Below, piece after piece: positions 1 to 6,539 of a stretch of 10,568 bases of DNA. The first letter of the stretch is position 1. Each line of letters starts with the position of its first letter. Under the pieces are notes generated by a model that ran no database searches, was not told where the DNA came from, and worked only from the letters and a program-made list of their open reading frames with translations. The stretch is from Actinomycetota bacterium (lineage in GTDB: Bacteria; Actinomycetota; Actinomycetes; Nanopelagicales; Nanopelagicaceae). The stretch is taken from the NCBI GenBank assembly GCA_009705165.1, contig WLCU01000023.1, positions 1 through 10,568 of the forward strand, given 5' to 3'. Position numbers and translations under genes: made by a program.

Positions 1-831
1 ATTAATATCAGACAGGGTTCGCTAGTTCTAGTAGATGCCGCCAAAGTTCAATCACGTGGTGCGATCTATGTTGCACAGGCAAGAATTCGACAAATGATGA
101 AGTGGATCTGGATGATCCTTGGAATCGCAATTGCTAACCCAGTTTTGTACTTAATTTCAGTCGGTATTGGTCTCGGCGGACTTATTGATAAAAGCGTTGG
201 TTCTGCCGGTGTTGATGGCGTTAAATACTTAACTTTCTTAGCACCAGCCCTTCTTGCACAAGCTGCAATTCAAGGAACGATGGATGAAACAGTTTTTCCA
301 ACTCTAGAAGGTTTTAAGTGGCATAAGACTTTTTATTCAATGAACTCAACTCCTTTAACGGGCACACAGATTTCTTATGGTGTTTTCCTCACCGCACTTT
401 TCCGCGCGTTTTACACAGTAGTTTTGTATTTCATAGTCATGTGGCTATTCGGCGCAGTGAACTCCCCGCGTGCATGGCTGGCAATTCCAACAGCAATCTT
501 TGCTGGAGCATCTTTTGGCGCATTAATGCAAGCGCTTGCTGGGCGCCTAGAAGATGAAAATATCTTCTTTGTCGTATTAGGCCGCTTTGTAATGATGCCG
601 CTATTTATGTTTTCAGGTACTTTTTTTCCACTTACTTCAATGCCTTTCTTCTTGCAGTGGATCGGCTGGATCTCTCCCCTGTGGCATGCAACCGAACTCG
701 GACGCCACTTAACCTATGGTCATGAAGTTTCACCAACAATGGTCTGGGTGCATTTTGTTTTCCTAGGAATCATGTTGGTCGCGGGTCTTTTCTTCTCGGC
801 GCGCATTTTTACTAAGCGATTGGCCAAGTAG
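1..831 (+). CDS. ABC-2 type transporter permease, 5' partial
   Basis: This is an integral membrane subunit of an ABC-2 exporter (DrrB/NodJ type), which would pair with a separate ATPase to export a lipid, glycan or drug-like substrate. The frame is open to the left edge, with no stop and no ATG, GTG or TTG before the ATG at 94. The codons from about 40 to 93 read AAKVQSRGAIYVAQARIRQ, which fits the cytoplasmic N-terminus usual in this family. The gene therefore probably begins upstream, and 94 is not its start. About six hydrophobic segments follow, beginning with WIWMILGIAIANPVLYLIS. Near the C-terminus is the ABC-2 signature FSGTFFPL, then PLWHATELGR. The stop TAG (829-831) abuts the ATG of the next permease, so the two are surely cotranscribed and probably form a heterodimer. 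The substrate cannot be read from sequence. Family call is confident; the missing start is inferred from the open frame. Confidence 0.9.
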   Translation: MNIRQGSLVLVDAAKVQSRGAIYVAQARIRQMMKWIWMILGIAIANPVLYLISVGIGLGGLIDKSVGSAGVDGVKYLTFLAPALLAQAAIQGTMDETVFPTLEGFKWHKTFYSMNSTPLTGTQISYGVFLTALFRAFYTVVLYFIVMWLFGAVNSPRAWLAIPTAIFAGASFGALMQALAGRLEDENIFFVVLGRFVMMPLFMFSGTFFPLTSMPFFLQWIGWISPLWHATELGRHLTYGHEVSPTMVWVHFVFLGIMLVAGLFFSARIFTKRLAK

Positions 832-1659
832 ATGTTTATCCCAATGGCTGTAGCTATCGCAGATGCCCGTGCAGGTAAACGTGGTGAACGGGTGTATTCA
901 GGTCGTGTTCTGCAACTACTAGAACGTGGTTATATTGCATTTAAATCATCGACCTACATGATTGTTATTTCGGGCTTTCTAGAACCTGTTCTTTATTTGC
1001 TTTCATTTGGTTATGGAATTGGAAAGCTGCTTCCTACAATCGCAGTTGGCGGCGAAACAATTAAATATGCTGCTTTTATCGCTCCTGCGCTTCTTGCGAC
1101 GAGTGCAATGAATGGCGCAATCTATGACTCGACTATGAATGTTTTCTTCAAACTCAATCATGATCGCATTTATCACGGAATGTTGGCAACATCTATGGGT
1201 CCCTTAGACGTTGCACTCGGTGAAATTGGCTGGGCTCTTATCCGCGGTTTCTCATATGCATGCGCTTTTATGCTTGTTATCGCACCTTTGGGGCTAGTTG
1301 TAAGTGCTTGGGGTTTACTTGCAATTCCTGCCGCTGTCTTAATTGCATTTGGTTTTGCATCGTGCGGAATGGCAGTTACTTCTTATATGAAATCATTTCA
1401 ACAGCTCGAAATTGTTAATATGATTTTATTGCCAATGTTTTTATTTTCTGGATCTTTTTATCCAATATCTGTTTTTCCGCAGTGGCTACAGTTTGTGGTC
1501 AATCTTTTACCGCTTTCCCATGCAATTGATTTAGTCCGTGGACTTTGTCTTGGGCACATTAACTTTGCCTTAGCCGGGCATGCGCTTTACTTTGTGGTCA
1601 TGATTGTTATTGGTCTGTTTTTTACAACTAAACGGCTAAACGCACTTTTTATGAAGTAA
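832..1659 (+). CDS. ABC-2 type transporter permease, second subunit
   Basis: This is a 275-residue membrane protein of the same ABC-2 family as its upstream neighbour. A cytoplasmic N-terminus of about 40 residues leads to an amphipathic stretch and the family motif SGFLEPVLYLLSFGYGIG. About six membrane segments follow, and the ABC-2 signature FSGSFYPI with LLPLSHAIDLVRGL lies near the end. It starts immediately after the previous stop codon, with no recognisable Shine-Dalgarno sequence (the preceding bases are ttggccaagtag), so translation probably continues from the upstream gene. Two paralogous permeases side by side suggest a heterodimeric exporter with an ATPase encoded before the window. 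It is the last gene of its unit: tandem hairpins follow directly after the TAA. The exported substrate is unknown. A link to the glycan and sulfation genes downstream is possible but not shown. Confidence 0.9.
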   Translation: MFIPMAVAIADARAGKRGERVYSGRVLQLLERGYIAFKSSTYMIVISGFLEPVLYLLSFGYGIGKLLPTIAVGGETIKYAAFIAPALLATSAMNGAIYDSTMNVFFKLNHDRIYHGMLATSMGPLDVALGEIGWALIRGFSYACAFMLVIAPLGLVVSAWGLLAIPAAVLIAFGFASCGMAVTSYMKSFQQLEIVNMILLPMFLFSGSFYPISVFPQWLQFVVNLLPLSHAIDLVRGLCLGHINFALAGHALYFVVMIVIGLFFTTKRLNALFMK

Positions 1660-1697
1660 CGGGTTTTTTCCCGCATGACACCCCCTTTTTTGGGGGT
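1660..1697 (+). terminator. Tandem T6-loop hairpins after the permease operon
   Basis: Two perfect hairpins start one base after the permease stop codon. The first is CGGG-TTTTTT-CCCG (1660-1673). The second is ACCCCC-TTTTTT-GGGGGT (1680-1697). They are seven bases apart and have identical six-T loops. Their position suggests transcription termination or 3'-end stabilisation for the permease transcript. Neither has the downstream T-run of a standard intrinsic terminator; the bases after the second stem are mostly A. The stems could also pair across each other, GGG of the first with CCCCC of the second. The structures are seen directly; the terminator role is inferred. Confidence 0.55.
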
Positions 1698-1724
1698 TGC
1701 AAATAAAAAACGGCATGAGATACT
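1697..1724 (+). promoter_or_regulatory. Putative promoter of the aminotransferase gene
   Basis: A -35-like TTGCAA (1697-1702, 4 of 6 against TTGACA) and a -10-like GATACT (1719-1724, 4 of 6 against TATAAT) are separated by 16 bases. The predicted transcription start, about seven bases after the -10, falls near 1731, where the first leader hairpin begins. Placement straight after the upstream hairpins and before the next gene is sensible. The match is moderate, and such boxes are common by chance in AT-rich sequence. Confidence 0.4.
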
Positions 1725-1730
1725 TGAGCC

Positions 1731-1818
1731 TTAGTTCAAACGGACTAAAAACCGAACCGGGAGAGTACTTCTCAAACGAGTTTCAAAAGCTGAAACCTTT
1801 GCCGTACATGTTTTACAA
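1731..1818 (+). promoter_or_regulatory. Structured 5' leader with three short hairpins
   Basis: The leader before the aminotransferase start contains three successive stem-loops. Hairpin 1 pairs TTAGTTC (1731-1737) with GGACTAA (1742-1748) through one G-U pair and a four-base loop. Hairpin 2 pairs GAGA (1761-1764) with TCTC (1770-1773). Hairpin 3 pairs GTTTCA (1780-1785) with TGAAAC (1791-1796) around a five-base loop. No clear Shine-Dalgarno sequence precedes the ATG at 1819. The hairpins may be a cis-regulatory leader or just mRNA structure. I do not recognise any known riboswitch class in it. Confidence 0.35.
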
Positions 1819-3216
1819 ATGCTTACACAAACTAACCATAGAGAAACTTTTAGATTCGTTCCAACAACATCTACTCCAGTATCGCCTGAGCGGGTAGCCC
1901 AACTCTTAAAAGCTGAGTGGGAGTTATTTTCTAAGCAAACAGGCAAGAGCGCCGAAGAAAGTAAGCGTTCCTTTAAATCACTGCCATTAGGCGTGACCTC
2001 AAGTTTCCAACACTGGGATCCATATCCAATTTCAATCGTAAGCGCCATGGGTGCTTGGATGACCGATGTTGATGGTCGCCAGCTGCTTGACCTATCTATG
2101 GGATTTGGCGCAATGTTGGCCGGCCACCTCAATCCAGTAATTGTTGAGGAAGTAAAGAAGGCACTTGAAAGCGGAACTCTCTTTGTAACACCATCGCCTA
2201 TTTCGACAGATGCGGCAGAGCGAATCTGCCGACGCTTTGGAATTGATCAAGTCCGATTTACTAACAGCGGAACTGAATCAACGATGTATGCCGTGCGAAC
2301 AGCGCGAGCAGCTACAGATAAAGATGCGATTGTAAAGATTGAGGGCGGTTACCACGGTAGCTATGACCCATTTGTTGTTTCTAGCAAGCCACCAATCGAC
2401 AAAATTGGTGATCCGAGTGATCCAATAGCCCATGTTCCGGCTGGAATCGTTCCGGGTGAGATTTATGTTGTGCCTTACAACGATGCAGATTCACTTGAAC
2501 GCACATTTAAAAAGCACGCTGATTCAATTGCTTGTTTTATTATCGAACCTGTCCTTGAGAACCTTGGAATTGTTTTACCTGATGAAGGTTATCTAGAGCG
2601 TGTTCGCGAACTTTGCGATCAATACAACGTTGTTCTTATTTTTGATGAAGTAAAGACAGGTTTAACCGCAGGACACCAAGGTGCCGCTCAGCGTTTAGGT
2701 GTTACGCCTGACTTAATTACTTTAGCTAAGTCAATTGGTGGCGGACTAACTTTGGCCGCTTTTGGTGGCAAGAAGAAGTACATGGATTTTGTTACTAATG
2801 GAAAAATGGCCCACTTTGGAACTTTTAACGGTAATCCGTTAGCAATGGCTGGAGTTCGAGCTGCAGATATTATTTTTACCGAAGAATCACTTGAAAAAGC
2901 TGAGGCCTTCAACCAACAAGCGCTAGATCGGATCAGTGCAATTATTGAGGAATACCAACTTCCAGCACATACTGTTGGATTTGGTGTTAAAGGTTGCATT
3001 ACTTGGTCGACAGAGCCTGTACGTAACTACCGCGATTACAAAGCAACGGATTTTGCTGTTGCAGAGTTGTCGTGGTTGTACTCACTTAATCGAGGAATCA
3101 TTACTCCTCCAGGATTAGATGAACAATGGCTGATTTCATTGGCACATGGTCAAAAAGAAGTTGATATCTTGGTTGAAGATTTTGAATCTTTTGCCAAAGC
3201 TTTACGTGGAGCTTAA
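1819..3216 (+). CDS. Class III PLP aminotransferase, glutamate-1-semialdehyde aminomutase-like
   Basis: This is a 465-residue cytosolic PLP enzyme of aminotransferase class III, closest by motif to glutamate-1-semialdehyde 2,1-aminomutase (HemL) and its paralogues. The fold opens around residues 68-98 with a strand-rich WDPYPIS segment and DVDGRQLLDLSMGFG. The cofactor phosphate-binding loop is NSGTEST (149-155), followed by YHG (178-180). The Asp that contacts the pyridine nitrogen lies in FDEVKT (275-280). The Schiff-base lysine is K304 in LAKSIGGG, and GTFNGNP (334-340) is the conserved downstream loop. All key residues are present. At 465 residues it is longer than HemL (about 430), mainly through an N-terminal extension of about 50 residues. 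ATG 1819 is the first possible start after the in-frame stop at 1732. No heme-pathway gene is near, so a non-HemL substrate is likely but unknown. It stands alone between a terminator-like element and a convergent operon. Confidence 0.88.
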   Translation: MLTQTNHRETFRFVPTTSTPVSPERVAQLLKAEWELFSKQTGKSAEESKRSFKSLPLGVTSSFQHWDPYPISIVSAMGAWMTDVDGRQLLDLSMGFGAMLAGHLNPVIVEEVKKALESGTLFVTPSPISTDAAERICRRFGIDQVRFTNSGTESTMYAVRTARAATDKDAIVKIEGGYHGSYDPFVVSSKPPIDKIGDPSDPIAHVPAGIVPGEIYVVPYNDADSLERTFKKHADSIACFIIEPVLENLGIVLPDEGYLERVRELCDQYNVVLIFDEVKTGLTAGHQGAAQRLGVTPDLITLAKSIGGGLTLAAFGGKKKYMDFVTNGKMAHFGTFNGNPLAMAGVRAADIIFTEESLEKAEAFNQQALDRISAIIEEYQLPAHTVGFGVKGCITWSTEPVRNYRDYKATDFAVAELSWLYSLNRGIITPPGLDEQWLISLAHGQKEVDILVEDFESFAKALRGA

Positions 3217-4740
3217 TTACTTTAAGATTTTACGGAAAAGTATTTTTACAATTTTCTTGATAAAAATCAGCAACTGACTAGCTGAATTAATCTTTTTGCC
3301 TTCACGCTTAAAGAAATTTACAGTTCGCTTGATTCGATATTTGCTGCCCGTACTCATCGCATTGAAATCTTCAAAGGTCAACCACAGTACGCCCCATGTG
3401 TTGGCAACTTCTTTATAGGTAGATCCTCCTAGGGTGCGAGCTCTTGCAAGCGCTGGGTGAAACAGCGCAAATGCCCGGCGATCTTGTTTTGTAGCCAAGC
3501 CAACGCAACCATTTTCACTGCTGAGCAGATAATCAGTGAGCGCTTTCCCGTCAAAAATTTGATCGAAATTGCCGTCTACATAGATATGAAATGGAATCGG
3601 TTCATCAGAAAAGAAAGTAATAATCTCTTCGATACCTAAATTACCATTTGAAATCTCTTTAAATGAAAAACTGCTCTGCCCTTTAAGCCAGCTATAAATT
3701 TCGCGTAAATCAGCATTGGGGTCGCCGACCGGTGAGTATCGCTCTTTTAGACAACGCCAATTGGCTAATAAAATAAAGTTTGCTTGGGTACCCGGTAAAG
3801 ACAATAAATTACTTCTGATTTCAAGCAGTTTACTCAAACTACAGCTTCGTACATCGATGACAACTTCGTAGGTTGGAATTTTCCACGAATCAATACTTTG
3901 TGCCCTTACTTTTTTCATTTCGGGAATGTATTGAGCAAGCGCAGGTAGATTGTGGCGATCGATTTCCTCTTTATTTAATTCAACTGTGCTGTAACCCAAG
4001 TGCCAAGAAAGCGCTTCTCGATCCGGAACAATTCGAACGCCTTCCATAAATAGACGCCAGCCAAGTTCTGTATCTTCACCCGTTATTAAATCTCGTCTAT
4101 ACCCACCAAGCTTTTTCCAAAGCTGACTCTTCATAGAAAAAGTGGCACCAACAAAGGCGCGATAGCCGTCAAGAGCGGGATGAATTAAATCTTGAGTTCT
4201 TTGGACTCTTTCCTCCCAAAGAGTTTTGCCCCAACTTTCTGTGTGCATTTGATTAAATTTATGGGCGACAATCATTTCAAAAGCGGTTTGAGGCGTGTAG
4301 TTCCATTCCTGAACAAATCTCTTCCAGCCTAAGACGGCATAATCATCACCATCGTGGTGCCATTTCATGTGATGAGCTAAATGATCTTTGTCAAAAATCA
4401 TATCTGCGTCAACAAACCAATAAACATCAGCCTTTATTTTTGCAACAACATCATTGGTGGCGGCGGTTTTGCCCCACTTACTTGGAGCATTTTTATAACG
4501 GATAATTTTGCTCTTTGAAGGCTTAATGCGAGGAAGTTCAATTGCGCTTTCACTGCCATCATCAATCACATAAACACTGATGAGCTCCTTTGGATAACTC
4601 TGCGCCGCAAGGGATGCCATTAATAAATCAAGTTTTTCCTGGCCTCCTCTGCAGGCCACGATTACAGCAACAGTTAATTTGGGTTTGCGTACTATTTCAA
4701 GCCCTGCTGGGCGCTCAAAGCGATACGTAGGTTGGCTCAT
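3217..4740 (-). CDS. Family 2 glycosyltransferase with long C-terminal extension
   Basis: This is a GT-A fold glycosyltransferase that should transfer a sugar from a nucleotide-sugar donor onto a growing glycan at the cytoplasmic membrane face. Numbered from the start chosen here (507 residues), the sequence has the nucleotide-binding strand LTVAVIVACRGG near residue 22 and VIDDGS (58-63). The metal-binding motif is DAD (111-113) within WFVDADMIFD, and the acceptor/base motif is GEDTELGW (221-228). Residues about 290-460 form a further region that I do not recognise. The last 18 residues (LLIFIKKIVKILFRKILK) look like a basic amphipathic membrane-binding helix. I place the start at the ATG at 4740-4738 because it overlaps the upstream stop as ATGA. 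A frame-open ATG at 4770 would add ten residues inside the previous gene. The 3' end abuts the convergent aminotransferase stop. Donor and acceptor sugars are unknown. Confidence 0.85.
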   Translation of the reverse strand: MSQPTYRFERPAGLEIVRKPKLTVAVIVACRGGQEKLDLLMASLAAQSYPKELISVYVIDDGSESAIELPRIKPSKSKIIRYKNAPSKWGKTAATNDVVAKIKADVYWFVDADMIFDKDHLAHHMKWHHDGDDYAVLGWKRFVQEWNYTPQTAFEMIVAHKFNQMHTESWGKTLWEERVQRTQDLIHPALDGYRAFVGATFSMKSQLWKKLGGYRRDLITGEDTELGWRLFMEGVRIVPDREALSWHLGYSTVELNKEEIDRHNLPALAQYIPEMKKVRAQSIDSWKIPTYEVVIDVRSCSLSKLLEIRSNLLSLPGTQANFILLANWRCLKERYSPVGDPNADLREIYSWLKGQSSFSFKEISNGNLGIEEIITFFSDEPIPFHIYVDGNFDQIFDGKALTDYLLSSENGCVGLATKQDRRAFALFHPALARARTLGGSTYKEVANTWGVLWLTFEDFNAMSTGSKYRIKRTVNFFKREGKKINSASQLLIFIKKIVKILFRKILK

Positions 4741-5555
4741 TTGCTTGTCCCAAATACTTTGTCGCTCCATAAGCCCACAATTTGTTGGTTAGCATTCTTT
4801 AAATACTTTGAGTAATTGGTTACATATGTATGAAAAGTAAAGCTGCGGCGATAAATATAACCGGCACCAAATGTGCGCCAGATTTTGCCCCCGTTATTTG
4901 TTAATGAACTCAAAATCGCACGATCAACAGCAGTAGTGCCATTACCAAACCAGCCTGCGGACTTACCAGCTGAGCGGCTAATTAAAATTGTTCCTCCGCA
5001 GACCCAATCGCTCCAAAGCTCAACTGCTTGGGTGCCTTGAACACCAAAACGGCGTACGGTTAAATCTAAAGGTTCTAGGTATACATAGTTCATAGCCCGA
5101 CCAACAGCATCCGCATCGTTGTCGATGGCAGCATCTATTAAATCGCGCAGATGCTCTGGACCGTAATAATCATCATCATCCATCTTGGAAACATATTCAC
5201 CTGAAGTCATCTCAGCTAAATCCGAAAGTATTGTTCCCAATGTCTGATCAGTATCATATTTTCTTACCAATACTTTAATTTTTCGTTTTTCAAGTACACC
5301 GATCAATTCTCTATGTTGCCTGTTTAAATCAATTCCGTGCAAACCAATTGCAAGTTCAAAGCTTTCCAAAGTCTGTGTTTTTAACTGCGAAAGAATTGAG
5401 CTTAAGTCCGCTGGGCGCAGAGTCGCAATTATTACCGATACAGAAGGGTATTTCTTAATCTTTTTTCGCCGCAAAGTCCTAATTCGAGATAATTCTGAAA
5501 TCTCTTCAGTAAATGTTGTCGAGCGACTCAAAGCGCATTTCTCTTCTAAATGCAT
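4737..5555 (-). CDS. Family 2 glycosyltransferase, compact
   Basis: This 272-residue GT-A glycosyltransferase is the first gene of the minus-strand pair. After a basic 35-residue N-terminus come the core strand VSVIIATLRPADL (39-51), the region LAIGLHG (68-74), and the metal- and donor-binding cluster SKMDDDDYYGPEHL (123-136), with aspartates at 126-129. W-S-D-W and CGGT at 181-189 probably line the acceptor side, and the Asp in AVDRAIL (209-215) may be the catalytic base. There is no signal peptide or clear membrane helix, so it is probably cytosolic or peripheral. Its TGA overlaps the next glycosyltransferase start by four bases, so both are probably made together and act on the same glycan. 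It faces the sulfotransferase operon across a 75-base divergent region. The sugar specificity cannot be read from the sequence. Confidence 0.85.
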   Translation of the reverse strand: MHLEEKCALSRSTTFTEEISELSRIRTLRRKKIKKYPSVSVIIATLRPADLSSILSQLKTQTLESFELAIGLHGIDLNRQHRELIGVLEKRKIKVLVRKYDTDQTLGTILSDLAEMTSGEYVSKMDDDDYYGPEHLRDLIDAAIDNDADAVGRAMNYVYLEPLDLTVRRFGVQGTQAVELWSDWVCGGTILISRSAGKSAGWFGNGTTAVDRAILSSLTNNGGKIWRTFGAGYIYRRSFTFHTYVTNYSKYLKNANQQIVGLWSDKVFGTSK

Positions 5556-5561
5556 TTGGTC

Positions 5562-5570
5562 AGATTACCA
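5562..5570 (-). promoter_or_regulatory. Possible extended -10 for the glycosyltransferase pair
   Basis: Read on the minus strand, the bases are TGGTAATCT: an extended -10 arrangement with TG, one base, then TAATCT. The hexamer matches TATAAT at only three of six positions, though at the two important first ones and the last. Its last base lies seven bases before the glycosyltransferase ATG, which would put the transcript start at the start codon. No convincing -35 box was found. This is weak evidence on its own. Confidence 0.3.
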
Positions 5571-5615
5571 CCAATGCATATAAACCCGACCTTCCCATAG
5601 CTTTAAAATCAGCTC

Positions 5616-5624
5616 TGATAAGAT
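5616..5624 (+). promoter_or_regulatory. Extended -10, probably leaderless promoter of the sulfotransferase operon
   Basis: TGATAAGAT has the extended -10 layout: TG, one base, then TAAGAT, 4 of 6 against TATAAT. The hexamer ends seven bases before the ATG at 5631, so transcription would start at or next to the start codon. No Shine-Dalgarno sequence lies upstream of that ATG, which agrees with leaderless translation, common in actinobacteria. No good -35 box is visible 16-18 bases upstream; extended -10 promoters often do without one. Confidence 0.45.
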
Positions 5625-5630
5625 TTCAGT

Positions 5631-6539
5631 ATGAATAAAGGGGTTAGAACTCAGAAAAAACACTCTGAAACCCGCGCAATTATTAAGAAATTTCTTCTTA
5701 ACGTTAAGGCTCTGCCTAAATGTGGAATTTATTATCTTGGGGCTCTTTTCGGTAAGAGTAAACCAGTTAAATCAAAATTAGTTTTTGTAATGTCATTTCC
5801 GCGATCAGGAACTCACGCTCTAGGAAGTCTGGTGTCCCAAGAAAACATCGGCTTCCGTTATCACGGCGAATTCTTTGTTTTCAATCACTGGAGCTCGGTA
5901 ATTGAAAGACTCAATCGCTACTATCCATTCTTTTCATTTCGCTACGCACTCCATCTGCGAGCTCAGCGTAAAAAGTGGAAGTACTATCGCTTTGAAACTA
6001 CATCTTTAAATCCTATTCGCACTATTCGTGCATTGATGAAAATCCATGGAATTCATATCATCAAAGTATTCCCGCATCATCTTTCGGACCCAGTTCTTGA
6101 GTCAATAATCGCTGAATTTAAACCACATCTGATTTTCTTGCGACGCAACCACCTAGATCGATTTGTCTCCCATAAAAAGGCAAATAAATCTGGCAAATGG
6201 CACACCGCAGCAACAGAAGGAATTGAAATTGAAATTGATGAAGATGAGCTAAACACTTTTATCTCTGATTACACGGCTTTCTATAGACGTTACTTGGAGT
6301 TTGGAAGCAAACAAGGCTGCGAAATTTTGGATATTGGCTTCGATGGTCTTCATGATGCACAAACTGTGCGCAAAATTCATGAGTTCGCAGCTTTTAAGGA
6401 TTTTGCAGATTTTGGCAAACTCGAACAGATTCCAACAACAACAAAACAAGATAAATCAAACTCTGTTCAGGAGAAATATTTGGCTAAGTCCGGCAAGACA
6501 ATCTCTGATTTTGATTTTACGAAGATTGAATTAAATTAA
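5631..6539 (+). CDS. PAPS-dependent sulfotransferase
   Basis: This 302-residue enzyme should move a sulfonate group from PAPS to a hydroxyl or amine on an acceptor. The 5'-phosphosulfate-binding loop is SFPRSGT (55-61), directly after the strand KLVFVM. The 3'-phosphate-binding region is [15 protein letters not shown] (170-184), with the expected Arg and Ser. A C-terminal stretch, [14 protein letters not shown] (271-284), resembles the PAPS-contacting tail of NodH/Stf0-type sulfotransferases. The N-terminus is basic with only a short hydrophobic patch (33-40), so a cytoplasmic, perhaps membrane-associated, location is likely. ATG 5631 is the first start after an in-frame TAA at 5619. Its TAA shares one base with the cysD ATG (TAATG), tying it to PAPS synthesis. 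Adjacent glycosyltransferases suggest a glycan or glycolipid acceptor, but this is inference. Family assignment is firm; the acceptor is unknown. Confidence 0.88.
   Translation: MNKGVRTQKKHSETRAIIKKFLLNVKALPKCGIYYLGALFGKSKPVKSKLVFVMSFPRSGTHALGSLVSQENIGFRYHGEFFVFNHWSSVIERLNRYYPFFSFRYALHLRAQRKKWKYYRFETTSLNPIRTIRALMKIHGIHIIKVFPHHLSDPVLESIIAEFKPHLIFLRRNHLDRFVSHKKANKSGKWHTAATEGIEIEIDEDELNTFISDYTAFYRRYLEFGSKQGCEILDIGFDGLHDAQTVRKIHEFAAFKDFADFGKLEQIPTTTKQDKSNSVQEKYLAKSGKTISDFDFTKIELN

Noticed and set aside
1756..1800. CGGGAGAG resembling the 5' part of a glycine riboswitch
   Set aside because: The other required blocks (the GCCGAAGG-type core and the closing ACUCUCAGG) are absent, so the similarity is superficial.
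1697..1897. Plus-strand open frame of 66 codons over the leader
   Set aside because: It starts at a non-ATG codon inside the hairpin stem, has no ribosome binding site or recognisable content, and runs into the aminotransferase in another frame.
1731..2132. Minus-strand open frame of 133 codons
   Set aside because: It lies opposite the aminotransferase leader and 5' end, has no recognisable motif, and the plus-strand gene has clear family motifs.
4738..4770. Alternative ATG at 4770 for the larger glycosyltransferase
   Set aside because: It would overlap the upstream gene by 34 bases. The ATG at 4740 forms a standard ATGA stop-start overlap and keeps the entire conserved domain.
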